From Mucilaginibacter sp. UBA4741 (GTDB lineage: Bacteria > Bacteroidota > Bacteroidia > Sphingobacteriales > Sphingobacteriaceae), in assembly GCA_002403905.1 (NCBI GenBank), contig DHIR01000122.1:1-7586 (forward strand): a stretch of DNA of 7,586 nt, in the 5' to 3' direction. Each line of letters starts with the position of its first letter. Position 1 is the stretch's first letter. Made by a program: the position numbers and the translations under genes. The notes under the pieces are model-generated. The model did not search any database. It saw nothing but the letters and a program-made list of their open reading frames with translations, and had not been told where the DNA came from. Below are positions 5,843 to 7,586 of the stretch, one piece after another.

Positions 5843-6237
5843 ATGACACCAGCCGAATACATTTCGGGCCAGGACCCGACAAGACAAGAGCTTTTAGCTA
5901 ACATCCATGAGATCATTATCAATAATGATAAAACGGTAGTCGCCGGGGTGAAAAAATGATGGGAAAAAAAATGATCATCTACAAGGCTAATAAAGTGTTT
6001 AAATATGGGTTAGCAAGCGTGAAGGATTATATGTCGCTGCACGTTTTGCCGATGTATGGTTCACAGGTAATTTATGGCCGGTACAGCAGATTGTTGGATA
6101 AGGCGAAGTTTCAAAAAGGCTGTATCAATTTTAAAATTGCCGCCGAAATGCCCTTACCTATTGTAGAAGGGTTAATAAAAGATTGTGAACCTATTGATCT
6201 GACAGCAATTATGGAAGAATTAAAAAACCGGAAATAA
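5843..6237 (+). pseudogene. DUF1801 family protein, split by a frameshift at an A6 tract
   Basis: Two overlapping frames together make one DUF1801-type protein of about 131 residues. The first (5843-5959, 38 residues) starts MTPAEYISGQDPTRQELLAN and ends VVAGVKK before TGA at 5957-5959. The second opens at ATG 5956 and runs 93 residues (MMGKKMIIYKANKVF... to ELKNRK, stop ending at 6237), with the family hallmark FKYGLASVKDYMSLH and a KFQKGCINFK segment. Intact relatives, as remembered, read straight through from the first half into a KMMGKxMI segment. Adding one A to the six at 5951-5956 restores this exactly. The cause may be a real deletion, a homopolymer sequencing error, or slippage during expression. 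An in-frame stop lies just upstream of ATG 5843, so the start is firm. DUF1801 proteins have no agreed biochemical function. Confidence 0.75.
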
Positions 6238-6270
6238 AATATTCGAAGGTTTAAACAAAAATAATAGCAC

Positions 6271-6990
6271 TTACCTTTTAAAAAACTTGCCTTTTAAAAT
6301 CCTGTCCATTACCTGGTCATAAAAACTTAACCCTATGCTGATCTTTGTTGTGCCCAGGTTCAGCATATTGCCTTCAATGGTATTTATCCTGTTCATGTTT
6401 ACGATATAGCTTTTATGAACCTGTAAAAAAATTTCTTCGGGTAGCTTTTCCTGTATCCCCTTTATAGTTAAGTATACAACCAGTTTTTTATTAAGGGTAT
6501 AAAGGGTTACATAATTAGACATCGCCTCAACATACAGCAATTCATTGTATACAACACGCTCAATTTTTCCGTCGCATTTAACATAAAAATATGCGGGTTC
6601 AGTTTTCGCGGGAGTGGTTTGCTTAAGTTTTAAAGTTTTTAGCTCCAACGCTTTTTGCGATGCTTTTAAAAAACGCTCTAACGAGAATGGTTTTACCAGG
6701 TAATCAACCACAGCCATTTCAAAGCCATCAAGCGCGTATTGTCCATAAGCGGTGGTAATAATAACCATGGGCAGGTTAACCGCCGACCGCAGAAATTGCA
6801 ACCCGTTCATTTTTGGCATATTAATATCCAGGAATACCAGGTCGACATCAAGATCATTGATCAGGCCGGTAGCTTTTAACGGATTTTCGGCAGTACCAGC
6901 AAGCGCTAAAAAATCGGTTTCTTCAATATATTCCTGTAAAAGCTTCCGGGCTATGGGCTCGTCATCTATGATGATGCAATTTAAAATCAT
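6271..6990 (-). CDS. LytTR-family response regulator
   Basis: This complete 239-residue regulator has an N-terminal receiver domain (about 1-118) with acidic pair Asp9-Asp10, phospho-acceptor Asp55 in VFLDINMP, Thr80 in ITTAY and Lys100 in LVKPF. A linker (KQTTPAKTEPA) leads to a LytTR DNA-binding domain (about 133-235) with the typical YVEAMSNYVTLYT and FLQVHKSYIVN segments. Phosphorylation by the upstream kinase is expected to promote dimer binding to direct-repeat sites in promoters. The ATG at 6990 overlaps the kinase stop by 4 bp (ATGA), showing translational coupling in one operon. The targets are not evident. It converges with the DUF1801 gene across 33 bp without a visible terminator. 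Confidence 0.95.
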   Translation of the reverse strand: MILNCIIIDDEPIARKLLQEYIEETDFLALAGTAENPLKATGLINDLDVDLVFLDINMPKMNGLQFLRSAVNLPMVIITTAYGQYALDGFEMAVVDYLVKPFSLERFLKASQKALELKTLKLKQTTPAKTEPAYFYVKCDGKIERVVYNELLYVEAMSNYVTLYTLNKKLVVYLTIKGIQEKLPEEIFLQVHKSYIVNMNRINTIEGNMLNLGTTKISIGLSFYDQVMDRILKGKFFKR

Positions 6991-7586
6991 ACGTCAAACA
7001 AAATTAAGGTGATCTCATAATGGCATTCCTCATTAATAATAGTGAGCAGGTGCTTTTCAGGATATAGTATTTCCAGCCGTCTCTTCGTATTAGCAATCCC
7101 CAGGCCGGATGATTTTTCAGTTTGATTAACATTCACAAAGGTATCTTTTGTATTAAAAACTTTAAACAGGAGGTTACCCTTTTCATATTTCAGACAGATC
7201 TCTATCCGGTTCTCTTTATCTTCATTAAAACCAACATATTTAAACGCGTTTTCAATAAACGCTATAAAAAGCAGTGGCGCCACGTTGATCTGTCCGTTTA
7301 CCTCATCAGCACATAACGAAACCGCTATCCGTTCATCAATCCTGCTTTTTTGAAGGGCGATATAATTCCTGATATAATTAATTTCACTGTTTAACGCAAT
7401 TTGTTCAACATTACACTCATACAACTGATAGCGCAGCATTTCCGAAAAAACCAGTAGCATTTCCCTGGCGTTTTTATTTGATTTATCAATATGCCCGTAA
7501 ATAGAATTGATAGAATTGAACAGGAAATGCGGGTTAAACTGCGCCCTCAAAAAATTAAGCTCGTTAGTGGCTTTCTCTTTTTCTAT
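6987..7586 (-). CDS. His_kinase-family sensor kinase, C-terminal part (runs off right edge)
   Basis: The frame is open to the window edge, giving the last 199 residues of a LytS/YpdA-type (PF06580) sensor kinase that phosphorylates the LytTR regulator encoded directly after it. The visible part starts in a coiled-coil-like stretch (IEKEKATNELNF), then the phosphorylation box LRAQFNPHFLFN with His20 of the fragment (codon 7529-7527). The ATPase domain follows, with N-box FIENAFKYV (Asn113) and G-box SSGLGIANTKRRLEILYP (159-176). In this family the N-terminal part, off the window, usually carries several transmembrane helices. The TTG at 7550 that could be read as a start is Leu13 of the continuing frame, inside the LRAQ box, and is not the true start. 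Confidence 0.95.
   Translation of the reverse strand: MEKEKATNELNFLRAQFNPHFLFNSINSIYGHIDKSNKNAREMLLVFSEMLRYQLYECNVEQIALNSEINYIRNYIALQKSRIDERIAVSLCADEVNGQINVAPLLFIAFIENAFKYVGFNEDKENRIEICLKYEKGNLLFKVFNTKDTFVNVNQTEKSSGLGIANTKRRLEILYPEKHLLTIINEECHYEITLILFDV

Noticed and set aside
6238..6270. Terminator between the DUF1801 gene and the response regulator
   Set aside because: The 33-bp gap is AT-rich but contains no convincing inverted repeat.
6752..7316. Plus-strand open frames across the regulator and kinase genes
   Set aside because: They are antisense shadows of well-conserved two-component genes.
7548..7550. TTG as the kinase start codon
   Set aside because: It falls inside the conserved LRAQFNPHFLFN box and the frame stays open upstream to the window edge.

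Overview
The window looks like chromosomal DNA from a member of the Bacteroidota, most likely a Sphingobacteriaceae-type organism of the Mucilaginibacter/Pedobacter kind. The reasons are a His_kinase/LytTR two-component pair with an NPHFLFN box, an ABC-2 permease of the type that in this phylum is fused to an M1 peptidase, promoter-like TAnnTTTG words, and A-rich rather than Shine-Dalgarno-type leaders before most genes. The genus is an inference from memory of these families; no search was run.

Layout. (1) Positions 2778 to 1, minus strand: an export-type ABC ATPase followed 10 bp later by a very large polytopic permease that runs off the left edge. (2) 2779-3114: a divergent intergenic region with a promoter for the ABC operon, a 13-bp hairpin and two tandem palindromes, the last ending 3 bases before the next start codon. 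(3) 3115-4467, plus strand: a class III PLP aminotransferase. (4) 4759-4553, minus strand: a 68-residue two-helix membrane protein with an unusually good ribosome binding site. (5) 5088-5540, plus strand: a small secreted Spy/CpxP-like protein. (6) 5556-5767: a 202-bp MITE-like nested inverted repeat that can also act as a terminator. (7) 5843-6237, plus strand: a DUF1801 gene split into two overlapping reading frames at an A6 tract. (8) 7586 to 6271, minus strand: the C-terminal part of a His_kinase-family sensor kinase, overlapping by 4 bp a complete LytTR response regulator.

How the genes work together. Two functional pairs are clear: ATPase with permease, and kinase with response regulator. 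The other genes are apparently independent single-gene units. I see no defence system, phage, CRISPR array, rRNA or tRNA. The most interesting signals are in RNA or DNA structure rather than gene content: competing hairpins over the aminotransferase ribosome binding site, a 5'-end arm able to pair with the start region of the small membrane protein, the nested palindromic element, and the frameshifted DUF1801 gene. The likely permease-peptidase fusion at the left edge is the most notable protein architecture.
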